NCBI RefSeq assembly: GCF_016597815.1
Contig: NZ_VCHA01000001.1
Span: 62,001 to 126,000, forward strand
Direction of reading: 5' to 3'
Source: Marinobacter sp. DY40_1A1
GTDB lineage: Bacteria > Pseudomonadota > Gammaproteobacteria > Pseudomonadales > Oleiphilaceae
DNA: 64,000 nt
Shown here: piece after piece, positions 1 to 9,098 of the stretch
How positions within the stretch are numbered: position 1 is the stretch's first letter
How the letters are laid out: every line of letters starts with the position of its first letter
Notes under the pieces: generated by a model
Database searches by the model: none
Told to the model about the DNA's origin: nothing
What the model saw: only the letters and a program-made list of their open reading frames with translations
Made by a program: the position numbers and the translations under genes

Positions 1-1116
1 CTTCAGTTTGGCCTGCTGCTCGCCATGCCAATGGCGGTTAGCGCTTTGCTTGCCGTACCCGCTGGGCTCGCCGCCCGGAAATTTGGTGCCCGGCGCATAA
101 TGCTTATTTGTCTTGCCGGGCTTGCGGCCTGCATGGTGGTTTTGCTTACCACAAATACCTTCATTGGTTATCTGCTTGCGGCGGGTGGGCTGGGGCTTGC
201 CGGTGGGTTCTACAGTGCCGGGCTGCAGTTTGTAACCAGCAACTGCCAGCCCATGAGGCTTGGCCTTGTCCTGGGGGTGTTTGGTGCTGGCGTTACCGGT
301 GCCGGGTTTACCTATTACCTCGTGCCCCTTTTTCATGATGCCTTCTCCTGGCATGGCGTTCCTCTGGCTTATCTGATTGTGCTCGTGTTAGTGCTGGCTC
401 TGTTGCTATTGCTTACCGATCCGGAGGACGCGGCTGCAGATCCGCAAACAGAAACCTCCCTGAAAGTGTTGTTCCGGTACCTCAATCAGCAGGGGATGTG
501 GCAGCTGGTCGCCTATTTTGGTGTGGTAGCCGGAAGTTTTTTTGCGTTGGCTTTGTGGCTTCCGGATTACCTTTCCTCACAGTTTGGGCTTCAGGCCGGG
601 TCGGGTGCCAGGCTGGCGCAGTGGTTCATCATACCGGGGGCTCTGGCGCAGATTCTGGGCGGGGGGCTGTCTGATCGCTATGGCAGCCCTAACGTTATTA
701 GCCGGTCGCTCTTTATTGGCCTGGTAGCACTGGTGGTGTTGTCTTACCCGCCCATGACGCTATTCATTCGAGGTGTGGAGGCAACCATCAGGGTTGAGTT
801 TGCGCTACCCATGAATATTGAAAGAATCTTTGTGGTGGTGCTCGGAGTGGCGCTTGGAAGTGCCATGGGCAGTTTGCAGAGAATGGTGATTATTGAGAGT
901 CGCCAGAATGCTGCATTTGTTGCCGGATTACTGCTGGTCGGCGCCTGCTCAGTGGCTTTTTTGTTGCCGGTTATTTTTGGTGCGGTGAACCACTGGTTGG
1001 GGGTTCGCAGTGCCGTATTCATGATCGTGTTTGTTCTGCTTTGTGTTTGCCAATTCATGTTTGCCCGCTTTAACCGCCGCCACGAACGTAACGCACTTCT
1101 CCATCCGGGGATATAG
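1..1116 (+). CDS. narK: NarK-type nitrate/nitrite transporter, 5' end outside window
   Basis: This is the C-terminal part (about 372 residues) of a major facilitator superfamily protein. The reading frame is open from base 1, upstream of the first visible ATG, so the gene starts before the window. Nearly the whole visible protein is hydrophobic transmembrane helix. An MFS loop of the form GLAARKFGARR lies near residue 20, and the second half carries GGGLSDRYGSPNV, a loop typical of the nitrate/nitrite porter family. It probably imports nitrate or exports nitrite across the inner membrane for the nitrate reductase encoded next. About 130 bases separate it from narG, so the two may be cotranscribed. 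The family is clear; the direction of transport is inferred from context. Confidence 0.88.
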   Translation, partial: LQFGLLLAMPMAVSALLAVPAGLAARKFGARRIMLICLAGLAACMVVLLTTNTFIGYLLAAGGLGLAGGFYSAGLQFVTSNCQPMRLGLVLGVFGAGVTGAGFTYYLVPLFHDAFSWHGVPLAYLIVLVLVLALLLLLTDPEDAAADPQTETSLKVLFRYLNQQGMWQLVAYFGVVAGSFFALALWLPDYLSSQFGLQAGSGARLAQWFIIPGALAQILGGGLSDRYGSPNVISRSLFIGLVALVVLSYPPMTLFIRGVEATIRVEFALPMNIERIFVVVLGVALGSAMGSLQRMVIIESRQNAAFVAGLLLVGACSVAFLLPVIFGAVNHWLGVRSAVFMIVFVLLCVCQFMFARFNRRHERNALLHPGI

Positions 1117-1245
1117 CAGCTATACCTCCTCGGTGGTAGAGCAGGGTTATGTAGTAGTAACCACGCAGATTTCAGGGTTTTTCTCCCACACAATGGTTCC
1201 AATTCGGAAAAACGATCCGCAGACGGGTTGATGGAGAGAGAGACC

Positions 1246-4200
1246 ATGAGTCATTTGATCGATAAGCTGAGCTACTTCAGTAAAAAGCGCGAGTCCTTCG
1301 CGAACGGCCACGGCGAAACCCACGACGTAAACCGCGACTGGGAAGACAGCTACCGCCAACGTTGGCAGCACGATAAAATCGTTCGCTCCACCCACGGCGT
1401 AAACTGCACAGGCTCCTGTAGCTGGAAGATCTACGTCAAGAATGGATTGGTGACCTGGGAAACCCAGCAAACCGACTACCCCCGCACCCGTCCGGACCTG
1501 CCTAACCATGAGCCCCGTGGTTGCCCTCGTGGTGCCAGTTATTCCTGGTACATGTACAGCGCTAACCGTCTGAAGTACCCACTGATGCGCAAGCATCTGA
1601 TGAAGCTTTGGCGTGCGGCACGCATGCAGTTCAATGACCCGGTTGAAGCCTGGGCGTCCATTGTTGAAGACCCGAAAAAAACTGCAGAGTACAAACCCCG
1701 TCGTGGTATGGGCGGATTTGTGCGTTCCAGCTGGGACGAAGTTAACGAACTGATTGGCGCAGCAAACGTTTACACGGCCAAGAAGGTTGGCCCGGATCGT
1801 ATTATTGGCTTCTCTCCAATTCCTGCCATGTCGATGGTTTCCTACGCGGCCGGTAGTCGTTATCTGTCGATGATCGGCGGCGTGTGTTTGAGTTTCTATG
1901 ACTGGTACTGCGATTTGCCGCCGGCTTCTCCGCAAGTGTGGGGTGAGCAGACCGACGTTCCTGAATCTGCAGACTGGTACAACTCGGGCTACATCATTGC
2001 CTGGGGTTCCAACGTGCCTCAAACCCGTACTCCGGACGCCCACTTCTTTACCGAAGTGCGCTACAAGGGCACCAAAACTGTTGCCATTACTCCGGATTAC
2101 GCCGAAGTCTCCAAGCTGTCTGATGAGTGGCTGAATCCCAAGCAGGGTACAGATGCGGCTCTGGGTATAGCTATGGGGCATGTCATCCTCAAAGAGTTCC
2201 ACCTCGACAACCCCAGTGAGTATTTCACCGATTACGTGCGTCGCTACACCGACATGCCGTACCTGGTAAAGCTCGACAAAATGGAAGATGGCCGTTACGT
2301 ACCTGGCCGGTTCCTGCGCGCCAGTGATCTGGTGGGTGGTCTGGGTGAAGAGAACAACCCCGAGTGGAAAACCATTGCCATTGATGAAGCCAGCAACCAG
2401 CTGACCGCGCCTAACGGCTCTATCGGCTATCGCTGGGGCGAAAAGGGCAAGTGGAACCTGAAGCAAACTGCCAAAACTGAAGATGTCAGCCTGCAACTGT
2501 CCCTGGTTGAAAAGCATGACGAAGTGGTTGATGTAGCTTTCCCGTACTTTGGCGGCATCAAGCATGACCACTTCAAGTCCGTTGAAATCAGCGACACTCT
2601 GACTCACAAGTTGGGTAGCCGCAAAATAGAGTTGGCCGATGGTGGCGAAGCTCTCGTGGTTACCGTGTACGACCTGATGATGGCCAACTACGGCATCAGC
2701 CGTGGCTTGGGCGAAGACGACGGCGCAACCTCCTACGATGAAATCAAGCCGTACACTCCGGCCTGGCAGGAGAAGATCACCGGCGTACCCGCTGAAAAAG
2801 TGATTCGTATTGCCCGTGAATTTGGTGAGAACGCCCATAAAACCAAAGGCCGTTCCATGATCATTGTTGGTGCCGGTATGAACCACTGGTATCACATGGA
2901 CATGAACTACCGCGCGCTAATCAACATGTTGGTTATGTGTGGCTGTATCGGCCAGAGCGGTGGTGGCTGGGCTCACTACGTAGGCCAGGAAAAGCTGCGC
3001 CCGCAGACTGGCTGGCAGCCGCTGGCATTTGGTCTGGATTGGCAGCGTCCACCACGTCAGATGAACGGTACCTCGTTCTTCTACGCCCATTCCGGGCAGT
3101 GGCGCTACGAGAAGCTGGATGTGAGCGAGATTCTGTCGCCTCTGGCCGACAAGTCCAAGTTCGGTGGAAGCCTGATCGACTACAACGTGCGTGCCGAGCG
3201 CATGGGGTGGTTGCCATCTGCGCCACAGCTTAATCGCAACCCGCTGACCATAGCAGCAGAAGCTGAAAAAGCCGGTATGGATGTGCCTGCCTACGTGACG
3301 CAGTCCATGAAGGACGGTTCACTGGCCTTTGCATCGGAAGATCCGGAAGCGCCTGAGAACCACCCGCGCAACATGTTTATCTGGCGCTCCAACCTGCTGG
3401 GCTCTTCCGGTAAGGGTCACGAGTACATGCTCAAGTACCTGCTGGGTACCACCAGTGGGCTGCAGGGCAAAGATCTCGGACACAATGGCGGCATGAAGCC
3501 AGAGGAAGTGAAGTGGCGTGACGAGGCTCCTGAAGGCAAGCTGGACCTGTTGGTTACACTCGACTTCCGCATGTCTACCACCTGCCTGTATTCAGACATA
3601 GTTCTGCCTACCGCTACCTGGTACGAAAAGAACGATCTGAACACATCAGATATGCACCCGTTCATCCACCCGCTGACCGCTGCGACCGATCCCGCGTGGG
3701 AATCCCGCAGTGACTGGGAAATCTACAAAGGCATCGCCAAGTCCTTCTCCAAGGCGGCGGAAGGCCATCTGGGTGTTGAGAAAGACGTGGTTACCCTGCC
3801 GCTGATGCACGATGCCGCAGCCGAGCTGGGCCAGCCGTTCGATGTTAAAGACTGGAAAAAAGGCGAGTGTGAGCTGATTCCGGGCAAAACAGCGCCGAGT
3901 TTCATCACCGTGGAGCGGGATTACCCGAATACCTACGCGCGCTTTACCTCCCTTGGGCCTTTGATGGACAAGCTGGGTAACGGCGGTAAGGGGATTAACT
4001 GGAACACCGAAAAAGAAGTGAAGTTCCTGGGTGAGCTGAACTACAAGCACATCGACGGAGCGAACGCAGGCCGTCCGAAAATTGAAAGTGCCATTGATGC
4101 AGCAGAAGTGATTCTGACGCTGGCTCCGGAAACCAACGGCCATGTGGCGGTTAAAGCCTGGGCTGCGTTGTCGGAGTTTACCGGTCTGGACCACAGCCAC

Positions 4201-4989
4201 CTGGCGGTGGGCAAGGAGCACGAGGCGATTCGTTTCCGCGACATAGTCGCTCAGCCGCGCAAGATCATCTCCAGCCCCACATGGTCTGGTCTGGAAGACG
4301 ATCACGTGTCCTACAACGCTGGTTACACCAACGTGCATGAGCTGATCCCCTGGCGCACGCTGACAGGCCGTCAGCAGTTCTACCTGGATCACGAGTGGAT
4401 GCGTGCCTTTGGTGAAAGCTTGCTGGTGTACCGTCCGCCCATCAATACCAAAGCGGCTGCACCTCTGCTGAATGCCAAGCCTAACGGCAACCCTGAGAAA
4501 GCGTTGAACTTCCTGACGCCGCACCAGAAGTGGGGCATTCACAGCACATACAGCGATAACCTGATGATGCTTACCCTGTCTCGCGGTGGCCCCATTGTGT
4601 GGCTGAGTGAAGACGATGCCCGCGATGTGGGTGTGGAAGACAACGACTGGGTAGAAGTGTTCAACGCCAACGGTGCTATTGCAGCCCGGGCGGTGGTGAG
4701 CCAGCGGGTTATGCCGGGCATGATGATGATGTACCACGCTCAGGAGCGGATTGTGAACATTCCGGGCTCTGAAGTTACCGGTACCCGCGGCGGTATCCAC
4801 AACTCAGTAACCCGGGCCTGCCCGAAGCCCACTCATATGATTGGTGGCTACGCGCAGTTCTCTTACGGCTTTAACTACTACGGAACCGTGGGTTCCAACC
4901 GCGACGAGTTTGTGGTGGTGCGCAAAATGAAAAACGTTGATTGGCTTGACGGCGAAGGCAACGACACTGTTCAGGAGGCTGTAAAATGA
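1246..4989 (+). CDS. narG: Respiratory nitrate reductase, alpha subunit
   Basis: This is the catalytic molybdenum subunit of the membrane-bound quinol:nitrate reductase, which reduces nitrate to nitrite on the cytoplasmic side. I start it at the ATG at 1246 because GGAGAGAG at 1233-1240 is a good ribosome binding site and the N-terminus then reads MSHLIDKL as in known NarG. A TTG at 1228 is also in frame. The resulting 1247 residues equal the E. coli length. His50, Cys54, Cys58 and Cys93 match the His/Cys3 ligands of the FS0 iron-sulfur cluster. The C-terminal dinucleotide-binding region (GSEVTGTRGGIHNS) is intact. The stop overlaps the narH start by four bases, which suggests translational coupling. 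Confidence 0.98.
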   Translation: MSHLIDKLSYFSKKRESFANGHGETHDVNRDWEDSYRQRWQHDKIVRSTHGVNCTGSCSWKIYVKNGLVTWETQQTDYPRTRPDLPNHEPRGCPRGASYSWYMYSANRLKYPLMRKHLMKLWRAARMQFNDPVEAWASIVEDPKKTAEYKPRRGMGGFVRSSWDEVNELIGAANVYTAKKVGPDRIIGFSPIPAMSMVSYAAGSRYLSMIGGVCLSFYDWYCDLPPASPQVWGEQTDVPESADWYNSGYIIAWGSNVPQTRTPDAHFFTEVRYKGTKTVAITPDYAEVSKLSDEWLNPKQGTDAALGIAMGHVILKEFHLDNPSEYFTDYVRRYTDMPYLVKLDKMEDGRYVPGRFLRASDLVGGLGEENNPEWKTIAIDEASNQLTAPNGSIGYRWGEKGKWNLKQTAKTEDVSLQLSLVEKHDEVVDVAFPYFGGIKHDHFKSVEISDTLTHKLGSRKIELADGGEALVVTVYDLMMANYGISRGLGEDDGATSYDEIKPYTPAWQEKITGVPAEKVIRIAREFGENAHKTKGRSMIIVGAGMNHWYHMDMNYRALINMLVMCGCIGQSGGGWAHYVGQEKLRPQTGWQPLAFGLDWQRPPRQMNGTSFFYAHSGQWRYEKLDVSEILSPLADKSKFGGSLIDYNVRAERMGWLPSAPQLNRNPLTIAAEAEKAGMDVPAYVTQSMKDGSLAFASEDPEAPENHPRNMFIWRSNLLGSSGKGHEYMLKYLLGTTSGLQGKDLGHNGGMKPEEVKWRDEAPEGKLDLLVTLDFRMSTTCLYSDIVLPTATWYEKNDLNTSDMHPFIHPLTAATDPAWESRSDWEIYKGIAKSFSKAAEGHLGVEKDVVTLPLMHDAAAELGQPFDVKDWKKGECELIPGKTAPSFITVERDYPNTYARFTSLGPLMDKLGNGGKGINWNTEKEVKFLGELNYKHIDGANAGRPKIESAIDAAEVILTLAPETNGHVAVKAWAALSEFTGLDHSHLAVGKEHEAIRFRDIVAQPRKIISSPTWSGLEDDHVSYNAGYTNVHELIPWRTLTGRQQFYLDHEWMRAFGESLLVYRPPINTKAAAPLLNAKPNGNPEKALNFLTPHQKWGIHSTYSDNLMMLTLSRGGPIVWLSEDDARDVGVEDNDWVEVFNANGAIAARAVVSQRVMPGMMMMYHAQERIVNIPGSEVTGTRGGIHNSVTRACPKPTHMIGGYAQFSYGFNYYGTVGSNRDEFVVVRKMKNVDWLDGEGNDTVQEAVK

Positions 4990-6557
4990 AGATCCGTTCC
5001 CAAGTAGGCATGGTGCTGAACCTGGACAAGTGCATCGGTTGCCATACCTGTTCAGTGACTTGTAAAAACGTGTGGACCAGTCGTGAAGGCATGGAATACG
5101 CCTGGTTCAACAACGTAGAAACCAAACCCGGCATTGGTTACCCGAAAGAGTGGGAAAACCAGGACAAGTGGAAAGGCGGCTGGATGCGTGATGCCAGTGG
5201 CAAAATCCGCCCGCGCATTGGCGGTAAGTTCCGGGTACTGGCGAACATTTTCGCTAACCCGGACCTGCCGGAAATTGACGATTACTACGAGCCGTTTGAT
5301 TTCGATTATCAGCACCTGCACACCGCAGGCGACAGCAAGCACCAGCCGGTTGCACGGCCACGTTCGCTGATCTCCGGCAAGCGCATGCAGAAAATCGAGT
5401 GGGGCCCGAACTGGGAAGAAATCCTGGGTACTGAATTTGCCAAGCGTCGTAAGGATAAAAACTTCGACCAGATTCAAGCCGACATTTACGGTCAGTTTGA
5501 AAGCACATTCATGATGTATCTGCCGCGTCTGTGCGAGCACTGTCTGAACCCTACCTGTGTGGCAAGCTGCCCAAGTGGCGCTATCTACAAGCGGGAAGAA
5601 GACGGCATCGTACTGATCGATCAGGACAAGTGCCGTGGCTGGCGGATGTGTGTATCCGGCTGCCCGTACAAGAAGATCTACTTCAACTGGAAAACCGGTA
5701 AGTCTGAAAAGTGCATTTTCTGCTACCCGCGGATTGAAGCTGGTATGCCGACCGTGTGCTCCGAGACCTGCGTAGGCCGTATTCGCTACCTGGGTGTGCT
5801 GCTTTACGATGCCGACCGCATTGAAGAAGTGGCCAGCACTCCGGGCGAGCATGAGCTTTACGAAAAGCAGCTTGAGATCTTCCTGGATCCGAACGATCCG
5901 AAAGTCATTGAGCAGGCCACGAAAGACGGCATACCAATGAACGTAATCCAGGCGGCTCAGCGCAGCCCGGTATACAAGATGGCAGTGGACTGGAAGCTGG
6001 CTCTGCCACTGCACCCGGAATACCGCACTCTGCCGATGGTTTGGTACGTTCCGCCACTAAGCCCGATCCAGTCTGCAGCTGAAGCTGGCAAGGTTGAGTT
6101 TGACGGCATACTGCCGAAGATCGAAAGCCTGCGTATCCCGGTGAAGTATCTGGCCAACCTGCTTACCGCGGGTGACGAGAAGCCGATAGTGCGTGCGCTC
6201 AAGCGCATCATGGCCATGCGCCTGTACAAGCGCGCAGAAACCGTCGATGGCGTTGAAGATCTGCGTGCATTGGAGGAGGTCGGCCTGACCAAGGCTCAAG
6301 CCGATGAAATGTACCGTTATCTGGCTATTGCGGATTACGAGGACCGTTTCGTGATTCCCACCAGCCATCGTGAACTGGCGAAGGAAGCCTTCCCGGATGC
6401 ACACGGTGAGCGCGGTGGTTGCGGCTTCAGCTTCGGCGACGGTTGCAGCGGTGGTGACAGTGAATTCAGCATGTTTGGTGGTCGTAAAAACACTACCTCC
6501 ATGGTGCAGAAGCTGACCACGGTGAAGCAAGTCGACCCCAAACAGCTGCAGAAGTAA
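4986..6557 (+). CDS. narH: Respiratory nitrate reductase, beta (iron-sulfur) subunit
   Basis: NarH passes electrons from the NarI hemes to NarG through four iron-sulfur clusters. All four cysteine groups are visible: Cys16/19/22/26, Cys183/186/191/195, Cys216/222/226 and Cys243/246/258/262. In the third group Trp219 replaces one cysteine, the known arrangement for the [3Fe-4S] cluster of NarH. The protein has 523 residues, slightly longer than E. coli NarH. The extra length is a Gly/Ser-rich tail containing GGCGFSFGDGCSGG. The ATG overlaps the end of narG (ATGA), and narJ follows after nine bases. Confidence 0.98.
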   Translation: MKIRSQVGMVLNLDKCIGCHTCSVTCKNVWTSREGMEYAWFNNVETKPGIGYPKEWENQDKWKGGWMRDASGKIRPRIGGKFRVLANIFANPDLPEIDDYYEPFDFDYQHLHTAGDSKHQPVARPRSLISGKRMQKIEWGPNWEEILGTEFAKRRKDKNFDQIQADIYGQFESTFMMYLPRLCEHCLNPTCVASCPSGAIYKREEDGIVLIDQDKCRGWRMCVSGCPYKKIYFNWKTGKSEKCIFCYPRIEAGMPTVCSETCVGRIRYLGVLLYDADRIEEVASTPGEHELYEKQLEIFLDPNDPKVIEQATKDGIPMNVIQAAQRSPVYKMAVDWKLALPLHPEYRTLPMVWYVPPLSPIQSAAEAGKVEFDGILPKIESLRIPVKYLANLLTAGDEKPIVRALKRIMAMRLYKRAETVDGVEDLRALEEVGLTKAQADEMYRYLAIADYEDRFVIPTSHRELAKEAFPDAHGERGGCGFSFGDGCSGGDSEFSMFGGRKNTTSMVQKLTTVKQVDPKQLQK

Positions 6558-6566
6558 GGAGGCCGC

Positions 6567-7319
6567 ATGAAATTATTGAAAGTACTGGCACGAATTCTGG
6601 AGTATCCCTCCGCTGAACTTCAGGCCTCCAAAGACGCCATGGTTGCTGCTGTCCTGGAGGACAGCAGGCTGCCACGGAAAAACAAGGAGCAATTGCTCGA
6701 GTGTATTGACCGCTTGTGTGAGGGTAATCTGCTGGACCTTGAAGAAGCCTATACGGGCACCTTCGATAAGGGCCGCGCCACCTCGCTGTTGTTGTTTGAG
6801 CACGTGCACGGAGAATCCCGTGACCGTGGCCAGGCGATGGTTGATCTGATGGAGCAATATCGCGCCAACGGGCTGGAAATCGATGCCAAGGAATTGCCGG
6901 ATTACCTTCCGCTGTTTCTGGAGTATCTGTCGACGCGGCCTTGGGAAGAAATCCAGAACTGGCTGGAAGACATCCACCACATTCTGGGTCTTCTGGGCGA
7001 ACGTCTGTATCAGCGCGAAAGTATGTATCACGTAGCCATGGACTCGTTGCTGGAACTGTCCGGACGTAAAACAGACCGTCAGGAACTGGCACAACTCGTG
7101 GCCTCGGAAGAGCGTGACGATACAGCGGAAGCGCTGGACAAGGTCTGGGAAGAAGAAATGGTGAAGTTTGTGGATGACCAGGGCAGTTCCTGCAATACAG
7201 GTGGTGTTGTTGGCCAGCGCCGCCGTGAGATGGAGCAGACCCAAACCATTCACCTCAGTGATCATCTGATGACGGATGTAACGCCCGCTCAGGCGCGTGC
7301 TGCCGCGAGAGACGCCTGA
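6567..7319 (+). CDS. narJ: Nitrate reductase assembly chaperone NarJ
   Basis: NarJ is a cytoplasmic chaperone that binds apo-NarG and promotes insertion of the molybdenum cofactor and membrane attachment of NarGH. It is not part of the finished enzyme. The 250-residue protein is helical and acidic. It shows the family pattern LARILEYPS near the N-terminus, then LLLFEHVHGESRDRGQAM and LPDYLPLFLEYLS in the middle. A strong ribosome binding site (AGGAGG) lies just before the ATG. Its position between narH and narI is the standard narGHJI order. Confidence 0.96.
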   Translation: MKLLKVLARILEYPSAELQASKDAMVAAVLEDSRLPRKNKEQLLECIDRLCEGNLLDLEEAYTGTFDKGRATSLLLFEHVHGESRDRGQAMVDLMEQYRANGLEIDAKELPDYLPLFLEYLSTRPWEEIQNWLEDIHHILGLLGERLYQRESMYHVAMDSLLELSGRKTDRQELAQLVASEERDDTAEALDKVWEEEMVKFVDDQGSSCNTGGVVGQRRREMEQTQTIHLSDHLMTDVTPAQARAAARDA

Positions 7320-7339
7320 AGGCGCAAGAGGAGACCAAG

Positions 7340-8020
7340 ATGATGTCTTATCTGAATACACTGCTTTTCGGAATTTATCCGTACATCGCTCTGGTAGTGA
7401 TGGTTGTAGGTACCTGGGCGCGGTATGACCACGGCCAGTTCACCTGGAAGGCTCACTCCACCCAGATGTTGAGCAAGAAAAACATGGTAATGGCCAGCGT
7501 GCTATTCCACGTGGGCATATTGGTGATTTTCTTTGGCCACCTGGTTGGCCTGTTAACTCCGCACTTTATGTACGAGCCGTTCATGACCGCAGGCACCAAA
7601 CAGGTGTTGGCAATTGTGGTTGGCGGTATTGCAGGTGTGATGTGCCTGGTAGGGGGCGCCATGCTGGCCTATCGCCGGCTGACCGATCCCAGGGTCAAGG
7701 CCAGCAGTACCTTCGCTGACAACATGATCATCATCATACTGGTCGTTCAGGTTGTGCTGGGTTTGTTGACTATCTTCCCGACACTGGGCCACCTTGATGG
7801 CGGCACCATGCTGCAACTGGCAGGCTGGGCGCAGGCAATATTCACCTTCCAGGGTGGCGCTGCAGACTACGTGGCTGGCGTACATTGGATTTACAAGCTT
7901 CATATGTTCCTGGGCTTGACGATCTTTGTACTCTTCCCGTTCACCCGTCTGGTGCACATGTTGAGTGTGCCGCTGGAGTACTTCGGCCGGAAATACCAGG
8001 TTGTGCGCAAGCGGGCGTAA
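7340..8020 (+). CDS. narI: Respiratory nitrate reductase, gamma (cytochrome b) subunit
   Basis: NarI is the membrane anchor. It oxidises quinol and sends electrons through two b-type hemes to NarH. The 226-residue protein has five hydrophobic helices. His57, His67, His188 and His206 occupy the places of the four heme-ligating histidines of E. coli NarI. Two consecutive ATG codons (7340 and 7343) could start the protein; AAGAGGAGAC upstream serves either. It closes the narGHJI core. A GC-rich inverted repeat separates it from the chaperone gene downstream. Confidence 0.97.
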   Translation: MMSYLNTLLFGIYPYIALVVMVVGTWARYDHGQFTWKAHSTQMLSKKNMVMASVLFHVGILVIFFGHLVGLLTPHFMYEPFMTAGTKQVLAIVVGGIAGVMCLVGGAMLAYRRLTDPRVKASSTFADNMIIIILVVQVVLGLLTIFPTLGHLDGGTMLQLAGWAQAIFTFQGGAADYVAGVHWIYKLHMFLGLTIFVLFPFTRLVHMLSVPLEYFGRKYQVVRKRA

Positions 8021-8032
8021 GAGATAAAGCGC

Positions 8033-8080
8033 TTCCTCTCCCCTCTCCCCTCGCGGGAGAGGGGCTGGGGGAGAGGGGGT
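8033..8080. repeat. CCCTCTCC-type extragenic palindrome (copy 1)
   Basis: The narI to PPIase gap holds a long imperfect hairpin of CCTCTCCCCTCTCCCC, a short TCGC loop and a G/A-rich complement. There is no T-tract on either side, so it is not a standard terminator. A shorter element of the same type (CCCTCTCC, six-base loop, GGGAGAGGG) occurs at 51605-51630. This suggests a dispersed extragenic repeat family. It could also moderate mRNA decay between narI and the next gene. Confidence 0.6.
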
Positions 8081-8112
8081 AGCCCCACTGAAAACATATA
8101 CGGAGACCTACC

Positions 8113-8919
8113 ATGCAACTTATCCCCACCGGTGAACCCGAAAAACCCAGAAACCAGTTTCCGCCAGTGTATGTGGGTGAAACCCTGATATCTGAAGAGG
8201 ATATTGCCAGGGAAATGCAGCACCACCCGGCAGAAGAAGTTGCCGAAGCCTGGCACGAAGCTGCCAAGAGTCTTGTTATTCGCGAACTTCTGTTACAGCA
8301 GGCCCAAACGCTGAAGCTACCAGAAGAGCTGGATGAAGAGGCCATGATTGCCCGGGTGCTGGAGCAGGAACTGGATGTGCCGGAACCCAGCGAAGCCGAC
8401 TGTGAGCGCTTCCATGCAGCCAATCCCGGGCGCTTCCGTAGCCCGACCCTGATGGCAGTGAGCCACATACTGCTGGCTGCAGCGCCGGACGATGTGCAGG
8501 AGCGTATGCGTCAGGAAGAAATCGGGCAGCAGTTACTGACTTCGCTGATCGAAGGCCGCGCCCAGTTTGCGCCGCTGGCCAAGCAGTACTCTGCGTGTGA
8601 ATCCCGTCACCAGGGTGGTAGCCTCGGGCAGATAAGCAAGGGGCAGACCGTAGAAGAGTTTGAGCGGCCAGTACTGACGCTCAAAGAGGGCCTGAACCCG
8701 GAATTGATCGAAAGCCGGTACGGCTGGCACATTGTGAGAGTCGATCAACGTATTGATGGCGAACAGCTGCCGTACGAGCATGTAAAACCGCAAATTCGTC
8801 AGTACCTCAGTGAAAGTGTGACCCGCCGTGCGTTTCGCCAGTATTTGCAGGTTCTGGCCGTCGAGACTGGCGTTGAGGGTGTGGACCTTGAGCTGCCTGA
8901 CTCACCCTTGATGCAGTAA
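8113..8919 (+). CDS. Parvulin-type peptidyl-prolyl isomerase of the nar operon (NifM-like)
   Basis: The 268-residue protein has a central PPIC/rotamase domain, from about residue 115 to 215. Typical motifs are SHILLAA, FAPLAKQYSACESRHQGGSLGQISKGQ and SRYGWHIVRVD. Helical N- and C-terminal arms flank it, as in NifM- and SurA-like chaperones. No signal peptide is visible, so it should act in the cytoplasm. A PpiC-type gene in the same place after narI is known in Pseudomonas aeruginosa. It is therefore probably a dedicated folding factor for nitrate reductase or its maturation, but the client is inferred. Confidence 0.88.
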   Translation: MQLIPTGEPEKPRNQFPPVYVGETLISEEDIAREMQHHPAEEVAEAWHEAAKSLVIRELLLQQAQTLKLPEELDEEAMIARVLEQELDVPEPSEADCERFHAANPGRFRSPTLMAVSHILLAAAPDDVQERMRQEEIGQQLLTSLIEGRAQFAPLAKQYSACESRHQGGSLGQISKGQTVEEFERPVLTLKEGLNPELIESRYGWHIVRVDQRIDGEQLPYEHVKPQIRQYLSESVTRRAFRQYLQVLAVETGVEGVDLELPDSPLMQ

Positions 8920-8972
8920 TTAAAAACATGAACACGGGCGTTTTTCTGGAAAATAGGTAGCAATGCGAAATA

Positions 8973-8986
8973 TTGCGTTAAGTCAA
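8973..8986 (+). promoter_or_regulatory. Candidate Anr/Dnr (FNR-type) box before the dnr-like gene
   Basis: TTGCG-TTAA-GTCAA resembles the FNR/Anr consensus TTGAT-N4-ATCAA, matching seven of ten defined positions. A possible -10 (GATACT, 9005-9010) would put the start of transcription near 9017-9021, about 40 bases from the box centre. That is the position expected for a class II activated promoter. The assignment is by eye and rests on the downstream gene being a Crp/Fnr regulator of denitrification. Confidence 0.45.
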
Positions 8987-9011
8987 TTATTGCCAAGTAT
9001 CCGTGATACTA

Positions 9012-9049
9012 CCCCCATGGGGGGAGCGATTTTTCAGGAGTATCCTCCT
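9012..9049 (+). other. Two small palindromes in the regulator's 5' leader
   Basis: CCCCCATGGGGG (9012-9023) is a perfect 12-base palindrome. AGGAG-TATC-CTCCT (9036-9049) is a five-base-stem hairpin whose left arm resembles a ribosome binding site. Both lie in the leader of the Crp/Fnr gene, downstream of the predicted transcription start. They may fold in the mRNA or be protein sites. No function can be assigned from sequence. Confidence 0.35.
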
Positions 9050-9098
9050 ATTATCTAAAACATGATTTTGAATGCATGATTTGAAAGGGGATAAATCA

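Noticed and set aside
1117..1245. FNR or NarL site between narK and narG
   Set aside because: Only a weak GGTTA/TAACC repeat at 1145-1162 is visible; it matches neither consensus.
1147..2895. Long antisense open frame of 582 codons opposite narG
   Set aside because: It lies inside an unmistakable narG and shows no domain; it is a codon-bias shadow. The same applies to the other long frames opposite narH, nosZ, tkt, pgk and fba.
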